Source: Enterobacteriaceae bacterium UBA2655 (GTDB lineage: Bacteria; Pseudomonadota; Gammaproteobacteria; Enterobacterales; Enterobacteriaceae). From it: a stretch of 54,770 bases of DNA. Shown in pieces: positions 27,432 through 39,614 of the stretch (positions within the stretch are counted from its first letter, which is position 1; each line of letters opens with the position of its first letter). The stretch covers positions 1 to 54,770 of the forward strand of contig DENB01000071.1 in NCBI GenBank assembly GCA_002359495.1, in the 5' to 3' direction. The notes below the pieces were generated by a model. It was given only the letters and a program-made list of their open reading frames with translations, made no database searches and was not told the DNA's origin. The position numbers and the translations under genes are program-made.

Positions 27432-27443
27432 TGATTAGCTGAC

Positions 27444-28427
27444 TTACTTGATCGCCGCGCGCTGGTCCAGGACAACATGGGCACGCTTAACGCGTTTTGA
27501 ATAAAGCGCGGTAATGATCGGCACCAGAACCGAGGTGACGATCACCGAGGTCGCCACCAGCGCCGTCGCCGCCGGCGCCATCGGTTTGAACTGCGGGATC
27601 ATCTCGGCGATCAGCACCGGCGTCGCGACCGCCGCCCCGGCGGTACTGGAGGCGGCGATGCCCGCTGTGCCGTCGCCGCCGCCGATAAACCGGTCAGCGA
27701 GAATTAACGGGATGCCGGTCACGATAATCACGGCGATGCCCAGCATCACGCCCGGCAGCCCGGTTTGCGCAATGACTGAGAGATCGATGGTATTACCCAG
27801 CGCGAAGGCGAAAAACGGAATCAAGGCATGAACCGCTTTGCCGAAGAGATCGCGCAGTTCCGGGTCGAGATTGCCAAGCGCGAACCCGACCAGGAAAGGC
27901 AGAACCGCGCCAACAAACAGATGTAGTTCGAAAGAGGCGATGCCGGCGGTGCCGAGGATCACCATCGTCATCAGCGGACCGGACTCCAGCGACATCAGCA
28001 CAAAAGCGCCCGTTTCCTCTTTAGAGCCGTACTGATGCATGATCGAGGCGTAGAGGCCGCCGTTGGTCATGTCCATCGCAGCGACCAGCGCCAGCGTCGA
28101 CAGCCCAGCGAAAATCCCTGCCTGTACCCCATTCTCCGGCATTACGCGGGCGGCGACGGCTGCCACTACCCAGGCCACGGCAATTTTGGTCACCACTAGC
28201 GTGCCCGACTTTCTCAGGACGGCGCCGGTCGCGCTGAGCTTGATGGAGGCGCCCATGCAGAAAAACCAGACGGCAAGAATCGGCACCGTGCCGCTCATCA
28301 GCCCGTTGGTAAAAGAACCGAAGTATTTGCCCGCATCCGGGGAGAAGGTATGGCAAAGCGCGCCGATGAATAACGGCGCCAGCATCATGCCGCCGGGAAT
28401 TTTATCTATCGCACGTTTGATATGCAT
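27444..28427 (-). CDS. kdgT: KdgT, 2-keto-3-deoxygluconate permease
   Basis: A 327-residue integral membrane protein, the length of E. coli KdgT, beginning [20 protein letters not shown]. It contains the family stretches [23 protein letters not shown] (about 38-60), [15 protein letters not shown] and [22 protein letters not shown]. It imports 2-keto-3-deoxygluconate, a pectin and hexuronate breakdown intermediate, by proton symport. A KdgR-type operator lies upstream. No other pectin-degradation gene is adjacent. Confidence 0.96.
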   Translation of the reverse strand: MHIKRAIDKIPGGMMLAPLFIGALCHTFSPDAGKYFGSFTNGLMSGTVPILAVWFFCMGASIKLSATGAVLRKSGTLVVTKIAVAWVVAAVAARVMPENGVQAGIFAGLSTLALVAAMDMTNGGLYASIMHQYGSKEETGAFVLMSLESGPLMTMVILGTAGIASFELHLFVGAVLPFLVGFALGNLDPELRDLFGKAVHALIPFFAFALGNTIDLSVIAQTGLPGVMLGIAVIIVTGIPLILADRFIGGGDGTAGIAASSTAGAAVATPVLIAEMIPQFKPMAPAATALVATSVIVTSVLVPIITALYSKRVKRAHVVLDQRAAIK

Positions 28428-28528
28428 AGCGGTATCACCTCTGCTGATCCTGAAAGTTTCGGCTGGCCCGAAGGGGGGATCGACAAGTTAACGCGCGCTA
28501 AAAAAGAAAAAAGTGATCTCTGGCATTT

Positions 28529-28547
28529 ATTAAAACAGCGTTTTAAT
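28529..28547. promoter_or_regulatory. Candidate KdgR operator upstream of kdgT
   Basis: ATTAAAACAGCGTTTTAAT is a near-perfect inverted repeat (AAAC-N3-GTTT core) that fits the KdgR pattern TGAAACANNGTTTCA with single changes in each arm. It lies about 100 bases upstream of kdgT, a known KdgR-regulon gene. Confidence 0.7.
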
Positions 28548-28594
28548 TTTAAAAATCAAAGTTTCATAATTTTGAGAGGCGTCGCCATACCAGC

Positions 28595-28618
28595 AAAAAG
28601 AGAGCGCCAGGCTCTCTT
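28595..28618 (-). terminator. Terminator of the araD-family gene
   Basis: Stem AAGAGAGC/GCTCTCTT with a 5-base loop and, on the minus strand, a T5 tail. It lies 25 bases after the stop codon. Confidence 0.82.
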
Positions 28619-28642
28619 CAGATAAACGGCGACAGGAACGAA

Positions 28643-29341
28643 TCACTTCTGACCGTACCAGGCATCTTTGCCGTGCTTGCGCTGATAATGCAAATCCAGC
28701 AGGCTTTGCTGAATGGGAGGCAAACCAGGCTGAAGCTGTTGTGTATGCAACGCCATATAAGCCACCTCCTCCAGAACCACGGCGCTATGTACCGCCGCCG
28801 CCGCGTCGCGTCCCCAGGCAAAGGGACCGTGAGCGTTGACCAGCGCCGCAGGAAGGGTTTCCGGAGAGATGTCGCGTAGCGCCAGTGTTTCAATAATTAC
28901 CTGACCGGTATTCCATTCATAATCATGCTGGATCTCTTCATCACGCATCGCGCGGGTACAGGGAATTTCACCATAGAAGTCGTCGGCGTGCGTCGTGCCC
29001 CAGGCAGGAATAGCACGGCCGGCCTGCGCCCAGATAGTGGCGTGGCGGGAGTGCGTATGCACAATGCCGCCGATTTGCGGCCAGGCGAGATAGAGCGCGC
29101 GATGGGTGGCGGTATCGGACGACGGCCTTTTATCCCCTTCGATGGTCCTGCCGCTCTCCAGCTCCACTACCACCATATCGTCGCACTGCATTTGATCGTA
29201 GCTGACGCCCGAAGGTTTAATCACCAACAACCCGCGTTCGCGATCCACCGCGCTGACGTTGCCCCAGGTAAACGTGACCAGCTGATAACGCGGCAAATCG
29301 AGATTGGCCTTCAGCACCTGCTGCTTCAGTTCTTCCAGCAT
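28643..29341 (-). CDS. L-ribulose-5-phosphate 4-epimerase (AraD/SgbE/UlaF family)
   Basis: A 232-residue class II aldolase-like epimerase. Metal ligands His95, His97 and His171, with Asp76, Asp120 and Tyr229, sit at exactly the E. coli AraD positions ([25 protein letters not shown]). It converts L-ribulose 5-phosphate to D-xylulose 5-phosphate. The closest paralogue among AraD, SgbE and UlaF cannot be settled by eye, so no symbol is given. No araB, araA or ula genes are next to it; it is a single-gene unit with its own terminator, downstream of nothing obvious on this strand. Confidence 0.93.
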   Translation of the reverse strand: MLEELKQQVLKANLDLPRYQLVTFTWGNVSAVDRERGLLVIKPSGVSYDQMQCDDMVVVELESGRTIEGDKRPSSDTATHRALYLAWPQIGGIVHTHSRHATIWAQAGRAIPAWGTTHADDFYGEIPCTRAMRDEEIQHDYEWNTGQVIIETLALRDISPETLPAALVNAHGPFAWGRDAAAAVHSAVVLEEVAYMALHTQQLQPGLPPIQQSLLDLHYQRKHGKDAWYGQK

Positions 29342-29659
29342 GAGATGATTCTCCTGATAACCGTGATCCGATCATTTTCACGTGAAGGCCGGAGAGAGCG
29401 TTATGGAAGGAATGGCTGTAAAAGCGGCCGAATCTGGCTGTAAATGGAAAATTGCGCGCCAGATTGAGAGTTTTCCACCTCCTGAATCGGGCGCCAGCGC
29501 GTAGACTTATTTGCAGCAATCTGCGGATCTGTTCCAGGGTCCGTGCGCGATTGTTACCCGCCCGAGCGAAAATGGCGCGCCGATAAAGGCTAGCATTATT
29601 CGCGTCTTAGGGAAGCGATGCCGTTATGTTCCTGCCGGGTGAGAAAATCAGAGCAGACC
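29342..29659. other. Non-coding region between the epimerase gene and osmB
   Basis: About 320 bases with no credible gene. It must hold the epimerase promoter (minus) and upstream control sites for osmB (plus). A strict sugar-regulator operator was not identified. Confidence 0.5.
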
Positions 29660-29671
29660 TTCTATACTTGA
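29660..29671 (+). promoter_or_regulatory. Sigma-S (RpoS) promoter of osmB
   Basis: TTCTATACTTGA contains the RpoS-type -10 CTATACTT (29662-29669), 36 bases before the osmB start codon, in the same place as the RpoS-dependent osmB promoter of E. coli. Confidence 0.75.
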
Positions 29672-29705
29672 GGGGTTGCCTCTGCGAATAACTAAGGAGA
29701 AGTTT

Positions 29706-29921
29706 ATGACAACAACGTTGAAACGAATCACTGCAACAGTACTGGCTACCACTCTGGTCGTTGCCCTGAGCGGCTGTTCTCACTGGTCTAAACGCGATCG
29801 TAACACCGCGATCGGCGCGGGCGCCGGCGCGATTGGCGGCTCGGTTCTGACCAATGGTAGTGGATTAGGCACCGTCGGCGGTGCGGCAGTGGGCGGCATT
29901 ATCGGTCATCAGGTACACTGA
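29706..29921 (+). CDS. osmB: OsmB, osmotically inducible lipoprotein
   Basis: A 71-residue outer-membrane lipoprotein with signal peptide and lipobox LSGC (Cys24). The conserved glycine-zipper body is KRDRNTAIGAGAGAIGGSVL...GGAAVGGIIGH. E. coli OsmB has 72 residues. The ATG at 29706 follows AAGGAG. It is induced by high osmolarity and stationary phase. Single-gene unit, convergent with yciH. Confidence 0.96.
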   Translation: MTTTLKRITATVLATTLVVALSGCSHWSKRDRNTAIGAGAGAIGGSVLTNGSGLGTVGGAAVGGIIGHQVH

Positions 29922-29974
29922 TAACTGATTCACGATAAAAGAAATTTTGGCTTTACGCAGCGCATCTACATCCA

Positions 29975-29995
29975 TCGGGCCACATTGTGGCCCGA
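29975..29995. terminator. Hairpin between convergent osmB and yciH
   Basis: Perfect 9-bp stem TCGGGCCAC/GTGGCCCGA with loop ATT. There is no T tract on either side, so it may act as a shared RNA 3' end or a pause rather than a classic terminator. Confidence 0.5.
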
Positions 29996-30002
29996 TCTCG
30001 TC

Positions 30003-30326
30003 TTAACCGCCCGCCAGTTTAACCTTCATCCCTTTCGCCTCCAGCAGGCTTTTCAGCAGGTCGCGTTTGTCACCCTGAATTTCAATCACGCCCTCTTTTA
30101 CCGCTCCGCCGCAGCCACATTTTTTCTTCAGCTCCGCCGCCAGCTTAGCCAGCGCCTCGTCATCCAGATCGACGCCGCTGATCAGACAGACGCCTTTACC
30201 TTTGCGTCCGTTGGTCTGGCGCTGGATGCGTACGATGCCGTCCCCTTTCGGACGCTCCGCTTTTTCCTGCGGCTGTGCGATACGGCCGCTTTCCGTTGAG
30301 TAAACCAGAGGATTATCCTGACGCAT
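30003..30326 (-). CDS. yciH: YciH, SUI1/eIF1-like protein
   Basis: A 107-residue protein with the SUI1 domain (VRIQRQTNGRKGKGVCLISG, then KKKCGCGGAVK and VIEIQGDKRDLL). It is the bacterial eIF1-like factor that in E. coli influences start-codon fidelity and stress translation. Its ATG overlaps the pyrF stop by one base (TAATG), so it is coupled to pyrF as in E. coli. Confidence 0.96.
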   Translation of the reverse strand: MRQDNPLVYSTESGRIAQPQEKAERPKGDGIVRIQRQTNGRKGKGVCLISGVDLDDEALAKLAAELKKKCGCGGAVKEGVIEIQGDKRDLLKSLLEAKGMKVKLAGG

Positions 30327-31045
30327 TACGCCTCCTGTAAGCTGGCGAGTATTGATTTCAGCGTAGCCGCCGGATCGGCGGACTGGGTAATCGGCCTGCC
30401 GATAACCATATAGTCGACGCCTGCCTGTTTCGCCTGCTGCGGGGTCATAATACGGCGCTGGTCGCCCGCCTCGCTGCCGGCCGGACGAATACCCGGCGTG
30501 ACCAGCGCAAATTCCTGCCCCAGCTGCTGTTTGAAATGCGCCGCTTCCTGCGCGGAACAGACGACGCCGTCAAGGCCGCACTCCCGGGTAAGACGCGCCA
30601 GGCGTTCAGCCTGCTGCGCAGGGGTGAGCGCAATGCCGAGCCCTTTCAGATCGTCGTCGTCCATGCTGGTCAGCACCGTGACGGCAATCAGCATCGGCGC
30701 GTCGGATCCGTAAGAGACCAGCGCTTCGCGCGCCGCGTTCATCATGCGCGCGCCGCCGCTGGCGTGAACGTTAACCATCCAGACGCCGAGGTCCGCCGCA
30801 GCGGCCACCGCGCGCGCGGTGGTGTTGGGAATGTCATGAAATTTCAGGTCGAGGAAAATGTCGAAGCCGCGCGCCTGAAGGGTTTTCACCAGCGACGGGC
30901 CAAACAGGGTAAACATCTCTTTTCCGACTTTCAGCCGGCAGCTTTGCGGATCGATTTGGTCGACAAACGCCAGCGCGCGATCGAGCTCGTGGTAGTCCAG
31001 CGCCACCAGAACAGGAGAAGCGGTCACGGTTTGGAGTGAAGGCAT
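30326..31045 (-). CDS. pyrF: PyrF, orotidine-5'-phosphate decarboxylase
   Basis: A 239-residue TIM-barrel enzyme that makes UMP from OMP, the last step of de novo pyrimidine synthesis. Visible motifs are [12 protein letters not shown], the catalytic [11 protein letters not shown] and the phosphate-binding [14 protein letters not shown]. The ATG at 31043-31045 follows GAGGAAA; the 15 codons upstream have no family match. First gene of the pyrF-yciH pair. Confidence 0.97.
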   Translation of the reverse strand: MPSLQTVTASPVLVALDYHELDRALAFVDQIDPQSCRLKVGKEMFTLFGPSLVKTLQARGFDIFLDLKFHDIPNTTARAVAAAADLGVWMVNVHASGGARMMNAAREALVSYGSDAPMLIAVTVLTSMDDDDLKGLGIALTPAQQAERLARLTRECGLDGVVCSAQEAAHFKQQLGQEFALVTPGIRPAGSEAGDQRRIMTPQQAKQAGVDYMVIGRPITQSADPAATLKSILASLQEA

Positions 31046-31243
31046 GAAATTTCCTCGGCAGTTGGCGCCCGTTACAGGCGCGATGGGCAAACGGCAAGCA
31101 TTCTACCCGCCGTCTGCGGCGACTGCCAATGATTCATCCTGCAAAGCGTTGGCCTGCCGCGTGCTTCAGGTGAGCTGTTTTATTATCTTATTAAGTATGT
31201 TGTAACTAGTAAGCGCAACGGAGCAGACCGGAAATGACAGCCG

Positions 31244-32413
31244 TTACTGGCCGTCAAGTCCCCGGATCGGTTTTACGGATGACCAGGCGCGGCATGAAGG
31301 ACAGTGCCAGTAAAGCGCATGCGCCGTAAAGCCGCACTTCTGGCAGCGATATCGGGGTTTAGTGCGGATCTGCTCGCCGACCATGTCGCGCAATACCATC
31401 AGGCTCTCTTTGGCGCGCCCGTCTTCCGCTTCATGCAGGTGAAAATCCATCAGATGATGGAAAACGCGCATGGTCGGATGGCGCTGCAGCTGACGGTTGA
31501 TGTAATTTTGCGCCGCCTCCGCCCCTTCCTGCTCTTCGATAATATCGGCCAGATAAAGCTCCGCCGCCGCGCCGGTATTCTCTTCCACGCAGCGATGAAG
31601 AAATTCGGCCCAGGCGCCCGGCTGGTCGAGCCGCTGGTAGCAGAGCTCCAGCATCGACAAGGTTTCGCTGACCAGCTCTTTATCCTGATCCAACACGCGT
31701 TTCAGGCGCTCGACGGCTTTGGCGTACTCGCTCTGCTCCATCAAAATGCGTCCCATCATGATGGAGATCCTGGCGCTCTGACGATCTGCCGCCTCGCCTT
31801 TTCTTAACAGGCCCATGGCGCGTTCAAGGTCGTCGCTGCTCATCGCCTGTAAAGCCAGCTCGCAGTAAAAGTGCGCGATTTCCGCTTTCTGCTTCTCTTT
31901 GCCCAGCTTCACCAGACGTTCGGCGATGTCGATCGCCTGCTGCCAGTCGCTGGTGGCCTGATGAATAAGCAGCAGCTGTTGCAGCGCGCCGATGCGAAAA
32001 TCGGTTTCATCCGTAAGCTGATTGAACATGTCTTCGGCGCGATCGTATAAGCCGGCCGCCATGTAATCGCGGCCAAGCTGCTGTACCGCCAGCAAACGCT
32101 GCTCATAATTGAGCGAGGCGCTCTCCATTAACGACTGGTGGATACGAATCGCGCGATCCACCTCGCCGCGGGAACGGAAAAGGTTTCCCAGTGTCAGATG
32201 CGCTTCTACCGTGCCGCTGTCCTCTTTCAGCATATCGAGAAAGAGATCGACCGCTTTATCCTGCTGGTTGGAGAGAAGAAAGTTGACGCCGGCCACATAT
32301 TCGCGCGAGAGACGGTTCGCTTCCTGTTGCTTGTCCTGCTGCGCGCTACGTCGGCCCATATACCAGCCGTAGGCCGCCGCGACAGGAAGTAACAGAAACA
32401 GCAGTTCTAACAT
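31244..32413 (-). CDS. lapB: LapB (YciM), LPS assembly regulator with TPR and rubredoxin-like domains
   Basis: A 389-residue protein, same length as E. coli LapB. It has an N-terminal membrane anchor (about 1-17), TPR repeats through the middle, and a C-terminal metal-binding domain with Cys357, Cys360, Cys371 and Cys374. It sits at the cytoplasmic face and, with FtsH, controls turnover of LpxC, the committed step of lipid A synthesis. It lies 6 bases downstream of lapA in the same operon. Confidence 0.97.
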   Translation of the reverse strand: MLELLFLLLPVAAAYGWYMGRRSAQQDKQQEANRLSREYVAGVNFLLSNQQDKAVDLFLDMLKEDSGTVEAHLTLGNLFRSRGEVDRAIRIHQSLMESASLNYEQRLLAVQQLGRDYMAAGLYDRAEDMFNQLTDETDFRIGALQQLLLIHQATSDWQQAIDIAERLVKLGKEKQKAEIAHFYCELALQAMSSDDLERAMGLLRKGEAADRQSARISIMMGRILMEQSEYAKAVERLKRVLDQDKELVSETLSMLELCYQRLDQPGAWAEFLHRCVEENTGAAAELYLADIIEEQEGAEAAQNYINRQLQRHPTMRVFHHLMDFHLHEAEDGRAKESLMVLRDMVGEQIRTKPRYRCQKCGFTAHALYWHCPSCRAWSSVKPIRGLDGQ

Positions 32414-32419
32414 CAGAGG

Positions 32420-32728
32420 TTATTCCCTGCTGGCTGGCGCGTTTGCAGAAGAGACAGCGGCGTTGCCCTGTTCGATCTGGTTTTGTAAACGCCTGACCTT
32501 GCGCTGCGCATTGCCGAGCGACACGCGGACGCGCAGCCAGAACAGACCGCAAATCGCCCAGCCGAGAATGAAACCCGCGCCGAACAGCGCAGCCAACAGT
32601 GTGGAGATACGAAATTCGCCCTGAGCAAGCAGATAATTGAAGGTGATGATCTGATCGTTATGCGCGCCTAAAGTGACGGAGATAATGAAAATGACCAAAA
32701 CCACTAAAAAGATCAGCAAATATTTCAC
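32420..32728 (-). CDS. lapA: LapA (YciS), inner-membrane LPS assembly protein
   Basis: A 102-residue protein with two membrane helices (about 1-20 and 41-66) and a C-terminal charged coiled-coil segment (RVSLGNAQRKVRRLQNQIEQ). It is co-transcribed with lapB, which follows after 6 bases, and works with it in LPS quality control. Confidence 0.96.
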   Translation of the reverse strand: MKYLLIFLVVLVIFIISVTLGAHNDQIITFNYLLAQGEFRISTLLAALFGAGFILGWAICGLFWLRVRVSLGNAQRKVRRLQNQIEQGNAAVSSANAPASRE

Positions 32729-32767
32729 AGTGCATCCTGTTGTGAGGTTATCCAGATAAATTATGCC

Positions 32768-32823
32768 AAAAAAAGCGTAAAGATGCTGCTTTCCCGGATG
32801 GCTGCAAATCGGGGCTTTACGCT
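32768..32823 (-). terminator. Probable pgpB terminator with long loop
   Basis: On the minus strand AGCGTAAAG pairs with CTTTACGCT, followed by T6; the loop of about 38 bases contains a second small stem (CCCG/CGGG). Placement after the pgpB stop fits termination, but the long loop lowers certainty. Confidence 0.5.
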
Positions 32824-32863
32824 GACAGCTCTTACAATATGGGGATCAAACGCCGCTTTACAA

Positions 32864-33622
32864 TCATAATTCCCGTTCTCTTATCTCTTTGTGTTCGTCG
32901 GGCGGCACCGTTAAAGGGTCGCAGAAACGCTGCGCCAGCCAGGTGGCGATCGTCACCAGCAGTCCCGATATCAACGTCGCCACCACTAAATCCTGCGGCC
33001 AGTGCATGCCCAGCAGCAGACGGCTGGCCATCACGGCGCTGGCCCAGACGAACAGCAGAACGATGGTTTTGATGTGACGCCGCGGCCAGAGCAGCCCTAT
33101 CGCCAGCAGCGCCCAGCTAACGGCGAACATCGTATGGCCGGAGGGAAAAGCGAAGCCGGTTTCAAAAGCCCAGTGCTGCTTCAGCCAGGTGGGAAGCCGC
33201 GTATCGCTGGCCAGCAAGGCGGAGACTATCTCGCCGCGCGCTGAACGCTTCAGGCGGTAAAAGGTGTCTTCATCGACGCCGTGCGTTTTCTCCAGCCATA
33301 TGACGTAAGGGCGCGGCTCCTGCACCTGCTCCTTAAGCCAGGATTTGGTATATTGCCCGGTCAGAATCGCGCCGTTCATGATGATCAGCAGCATGATGGC
33401 GGGCTTAAGCCGAAAGCGCAGGCACCACAGAACCCAGGCGCTGAGTGACAGGCTGGTCAACGCGCCCCAGGGACGGGTCACGGTTTCGGTGACCCAGTAA
33501 AAGCCTCTCAGTACGCTGCCGCTTTCGCCCGGCTGCCATTGCCAGCCGGAGAGCCAGACGCCCGCCGGCATGATAAGCAACAGCAACGCGCCCAGCGTGA
33601 TACGTTGCGCAATTTTAAACAT
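32864..33622 (-). CDS. pgpB: PgpB, phosphatidylglycerophosphate/undecaprenyl-PP phosphatase
   Basis: A 252-residue PAP2-family phosphatase with six predicted membrane helices. The three-part catalytic signature is present: KEQVQEPRPY, FPSGHTM and SRLLLGMHWPQD. It dephosphorylates phosphatidylglycerophosphate, lysophosphatidic acid and undecaprenyl diphosphate at the periplasmic face. Divergent from ribA, as in E. coli. Confidence 0.96.
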   Translation of the reverse strand: MFKIAQRITLGALLLLIMPAGVWLSGWQWQPGESGSVLRGFYWVTETVTRPWGALTSLSLSAWVLWCLRFRLKPAIMLLIIMNGAILTGQYTKSWLKEQVQEPRPYVIWLEKTHGVDEDTFYRLKRSARGEIVSALLASDTRLPTWLKQHWAFETGFAFPSGHTMFAVSWALLAIGLLWPRRHIKTIVLLFVWASAVMASRLLLGMHWPQDLVVATLISGLLVTIATWLAQRFCDPLTVPPDEHKEIREREL

Positions 33623-33849
33623 CCATTTTCCTTTTCTCCTGCCCGTTCAAACCATGGCAATTAATTTTGACTTAAAAAATAGCAACATACCAGCCGAAAC
33701 CGGGATAAAAAGGCTTTATTGCTGCAATCGCTCTGACAGATTAACAGCCCGTTGCGAGTTGTGGCACAATGAGGCCAGTTTTGTCAGGCCATGCTGGCCT
33801 GTGCGCTATCATGATGATAGCGCATCCTCTGAAGGTTCTGGAGAGTCAC

Positions 33850-34443
33850 ATGCAGCTTAAACGGGTGGCAGAAGCCAAACTGCCAACGCCATGGGGAGAT
33901 TTCCTGATGGTAGGTTTTGAAGAACTGGCAACCGGCCATGATCATGTCGCGCTGGTTTATGGAGATATCAGCGATAACAGCGCGGTGCTGGCGCGCGTGC
34001 ATTCGGAGTGTCTGACCGGCGACGCCCTGTTCAGCCTGCGCTGCGACTGCGGTTTTCAGCTGGAAGCGGCGCTGACCGCCATCGCCGAAGAGGGCCGCGG
34101 GGTGCTGCTTTACCACCGTCAGGAAGGCCGCAATATCGGTCTGCTGAACAAAATCCGCGCCTATGCGTTGCAGGATAAAGGTTACGATACGGTAGAAGCG
34201 AATCACCAGCTGGGCTTCGCCGCCGACGAGCGCGACTTCACCCTGTGCGCCGATATGTTCAAGCTGTTGGGCGTCAACGAGGTTCGCCTGTTGACCAACA
34301 ACCCGCGCAAGGTGGAAATTCTCAGCGAAGCGGGCATCAATATTGTCGAACGCGTGCCGCTGGTGGTGGGACGCAATCCGAAGAACGCGCACTACCTGGA
34401 TACCAAAGCGGCCAAGATGGGCCATCTGCTACCGAAAGAATAA
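33850..34443 (+). CDS. ribA: RibA, GTP cyclohydrolase II
   Basis: A 197-residue enzyme that opens GTP in the first step of riboflavin synthesis. It starts [16 protein letters not shown] exactly like E. coli (196 residues). The Zn site [18 protein letters not shown] (Cys54, Cys65, Cys67 by alignment) and the GTP-binding [18 protein letters not shown] are intact. Upstream in-frame codons do not belong to the gene. It ends in a terminator shared with acnA. Confidence 0.97.
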   Translation: MQLKRVAEAKLPTPWGDFLMVGFEELATGHDHVALVYGDISDNSAVLARVHSECLTGDALFSLRCDCGFQLEAALTAIAEEGRGVLLYHRQEGRNIGLLNKIRAYALQDKGYDTVEANHQLGFAADERDFTLCADMFKLLGVNEVRLLTNNPRKVEILSEAGINIVERVPLVVGRNPKNAHYLDTKAAKMGHLLPKE

Positions 34444-34449
34444 AAAGCA

Positions 34450-34476
34450 AAAGCCGGGAAATCCCGGCTTTGTTTT
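34450..34476. terminator. Bidirectional terminator between ribA and acnA
   Basis: Stem AAAGCCGGGA/TCCCGGCTTT with a 2-base loop, with T's on the plus side and a preceding A tract that gives T's on the minus side. It lies between the two convergent genes. Confidence 0.85.
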
Positions 34477-34477
34477 A

Positions 34478-37165
<2,688 letters not shown>

Positions 37166-37274
37166 AGCTCCTCCTTTTTATCGTAATCTGACATAACCTC
37201 TGTGGGCACAAGGTTTATGTTAAAGATAGACCACAATTTTGTTAACGTTTTGATTACAAGAGGCAGAGGCTGTA

Positions 37275-37307
37275 AACAAAAATGCCCCGCGGACGAGGCG
37301 AGGCATT
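37275..37307 (-). terminator. Terminator of the ymiC-like gene
   Basis: On the minus strand, AATGCC-t-CGC pairs with GCG-g-GGCATT, followed by TTTTTGTTT. It lies just after the 27-residue gene and before acnA. Confidence 0.75.
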
Positions 37308-37329
37308 CAGCAATATCGAAGGGGTCAGA

Positions 37330-37413
37330 TCAGAGAACGATCCAGACGGCAGCGGTCCAAAAGGTAAAAGAAAAGGCGTAAACGCTAAACCAGGACATTT
37401 TAACGATATTCAT
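37330..37413 (-). CDS. Very small membrane protein (27 aa), YmiC-like position
   Basis: A 27-codon frame, MNIVKMSWFSVYAFSFTFW then TAAVWIVL, with ribosome site GGGAG 7 bases before the ATG and its own terminator. It is one hydrophobic helix rich in aromatic residues. E. coli has an equally small gene, ymiC, near acnA; position and type agree, but I cannot confirm sequence homology from memory, so no symbol is assigned. Too short for routine gene calling. Confidence 0.66.
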   Translation of the reverse strand: MNIVKMSWFSVYAFSFTFWTAAVWIVL

Positions 37414-37581
37414 TGTATTCACTCCCGCCGTAAATTGGCTGACAAAAAGGTACGGCTCATCCTCAACGCAATGTTGACGACACCATTTTTATGCTGAGTG
37501 GTGAGAAGGGCTTTTAATATGCCCGCCAGAATAGTCCGGCAAAAAGAAAGAGTTATAAAGAAGGAGCAAACTGCGTAAAGC

Positions 37582-37761
37582 TTATTTACTTTTCGGGTCC
37601 ATGAGAGACTCAATGAAATGGCGCTGTTTTTCACTCAGTTCCCATGAATCCGGAATCTTGACGTTGTCACCTTTCACCGCGCTCTCTTTACCCTTGCAGG
37701 AACGAGCATTGATGCGACGCGCCGATAAAGGCTGTTTACTGCTGAGTGTGTTTGCCCACAT
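37582..37761 (-). CDS. yciX: YciX-like small protein (59 aa)
   Basis: A 59-residue protein starting MWANTLSSKQPLSARRINAR and ending in a conserved-looking tail (IPDSWELSEKQRHFIESLMD). Both the start and the tail resemble E. coli YciX, which lies in the same place between ymiA and acnA. It starts 3 bases after the ymiA stop, so the pair forms one transcript. It is soluble and basic, with no known function. Confidence 0.78.
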   Translation of the reverse strand: MWANTLSSKQPLSARRINARSCKGKESAVKGDNVKIPDSWELSEKQRHFIESLMDPKSK

Positions 37762-37764
37762 GGT

Positions 37765-37923
37765 TTAACCCCACATACGCCAAATCATGAATGCCACAAC
37801 GACCCAGAAGAGCGCTGATGCAGCAAAAACAGTTAACCAGGCTTTACGACGCATGTTGCCAGTACGTTTTGCCTTGATGCTTTTAGCCGAAAACTCCGGT
37901 TGTACAGTTATTCTCGTAGCCAT
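37765..37923 (-). CDS. ymiA: YmiA family small membrane protein (52 aa)
   Basis: A 52-residue protein with a basic N-terminal half and one C-terminal membrane helix (RRKAWLTVFAASALFWVVVA, then FMIWRMWG). The helix matches E. coli YmiA. The N-terminal half differs. The ribosome site is weak (GAGAGTG about 14 bases upstream). It is first in the ymiA-yciX pair, downstream of cysB. Confidence 0.85.
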   Translation of the reverse strand: MATRITVQPEFSAKSIKAKRTGNMRRKAWLTVFAASALFWVVVAFMIWRMWG

Positions 37924-38369
37924 AGTTTTTGATAATCACTCTCAATAAAACAATTGTTAACATCAATCAAGATTTAGGACGAATCCTAAACTCAATAAGG
38001 CCAGAAATCCAGTTATTTTTATTGAGTAAAACGATTAACTCTATTTATCAACGTCTCGTTGAAACATGAATTTATTTGAACACTCAATAACATTGATATT
38101 TAAATAGTTACCTTTGCAATTTGTCTTAAAAAAATATTAGATCCATCGATAATTTAAGCCTCTCTTATACATCCCCGCTGCGTCAGGTTCCGTCTTAACG
38201 CTTAACTGGAGTATGGGAATATTCCTGGGATGACGCAAAGCGACAAGCAAAAAAATGTGTACTGATTCTCATCAAATTAATAACAATGATAAAACATGTG
38301 ACCCATGTTTCATTTACAAGAAAATCATCAAAACTTTCAAGCTACTGCTGGTTCTAACCCGGTAGCCAT
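37924..38369. other. AT-rich non-coding region between ymiA and cysB
   Basis: About 450 bases with no credible gene on either strand. It is strongly A+T rich and should carry the ymiA-yciX promoter. A short inverted repeat (AACATGTGACCCATGTTT, about 38293-38310) is visible; its role is unknown. Confidence 0.5.
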
Positions 38370-38391
38370 AAAAAAGGCCGCAAGCGCGGCC
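38370..38391 (-). terminator. cysB intrinsic terminator
   Basis: Stem GGCCGC/GCGGCC with loop AAGC and T6 on the minus strand, 28 bases after the cysB stop. Confidence 0.88.
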
Positions 38392-38418
38392 CGATATCTT
38401 GAATAAGGTATTCAGACC

Positions 38419-39399
<981 letters not shown>

Positions 39400-39558
39400 C
39401 TATCCCGGTGAGGCTACAGAGTCGCGTTTCCCCGATGGCGTGTGCCCGCATTGACGGGGATGCGATGTAGTGGATGGAGGCGTTGCGCAGGGAATCGCTA
39501 ACGCTATAACCACTATACCATTATCGAAGTGATAGTAGAACTTTTCGCTATAAGGCAA

Positions 39559-39589
39559 TAAAAAAGGCCAGCGCGACGGCTGGCCTTTA
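39559..39589 (-). terminator. topA terminator
   Basis: Stem AAAGGCCAGC/GCTGGCCTTT with a 6-base loop and T6 on the minus strand. It has T's on the plus side as well, so it can act in both directions. Confidence 0.88.
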
Positions 39590-39614
39590 TAAAAGGAAGA
39601 AATATCTCAGCGCG

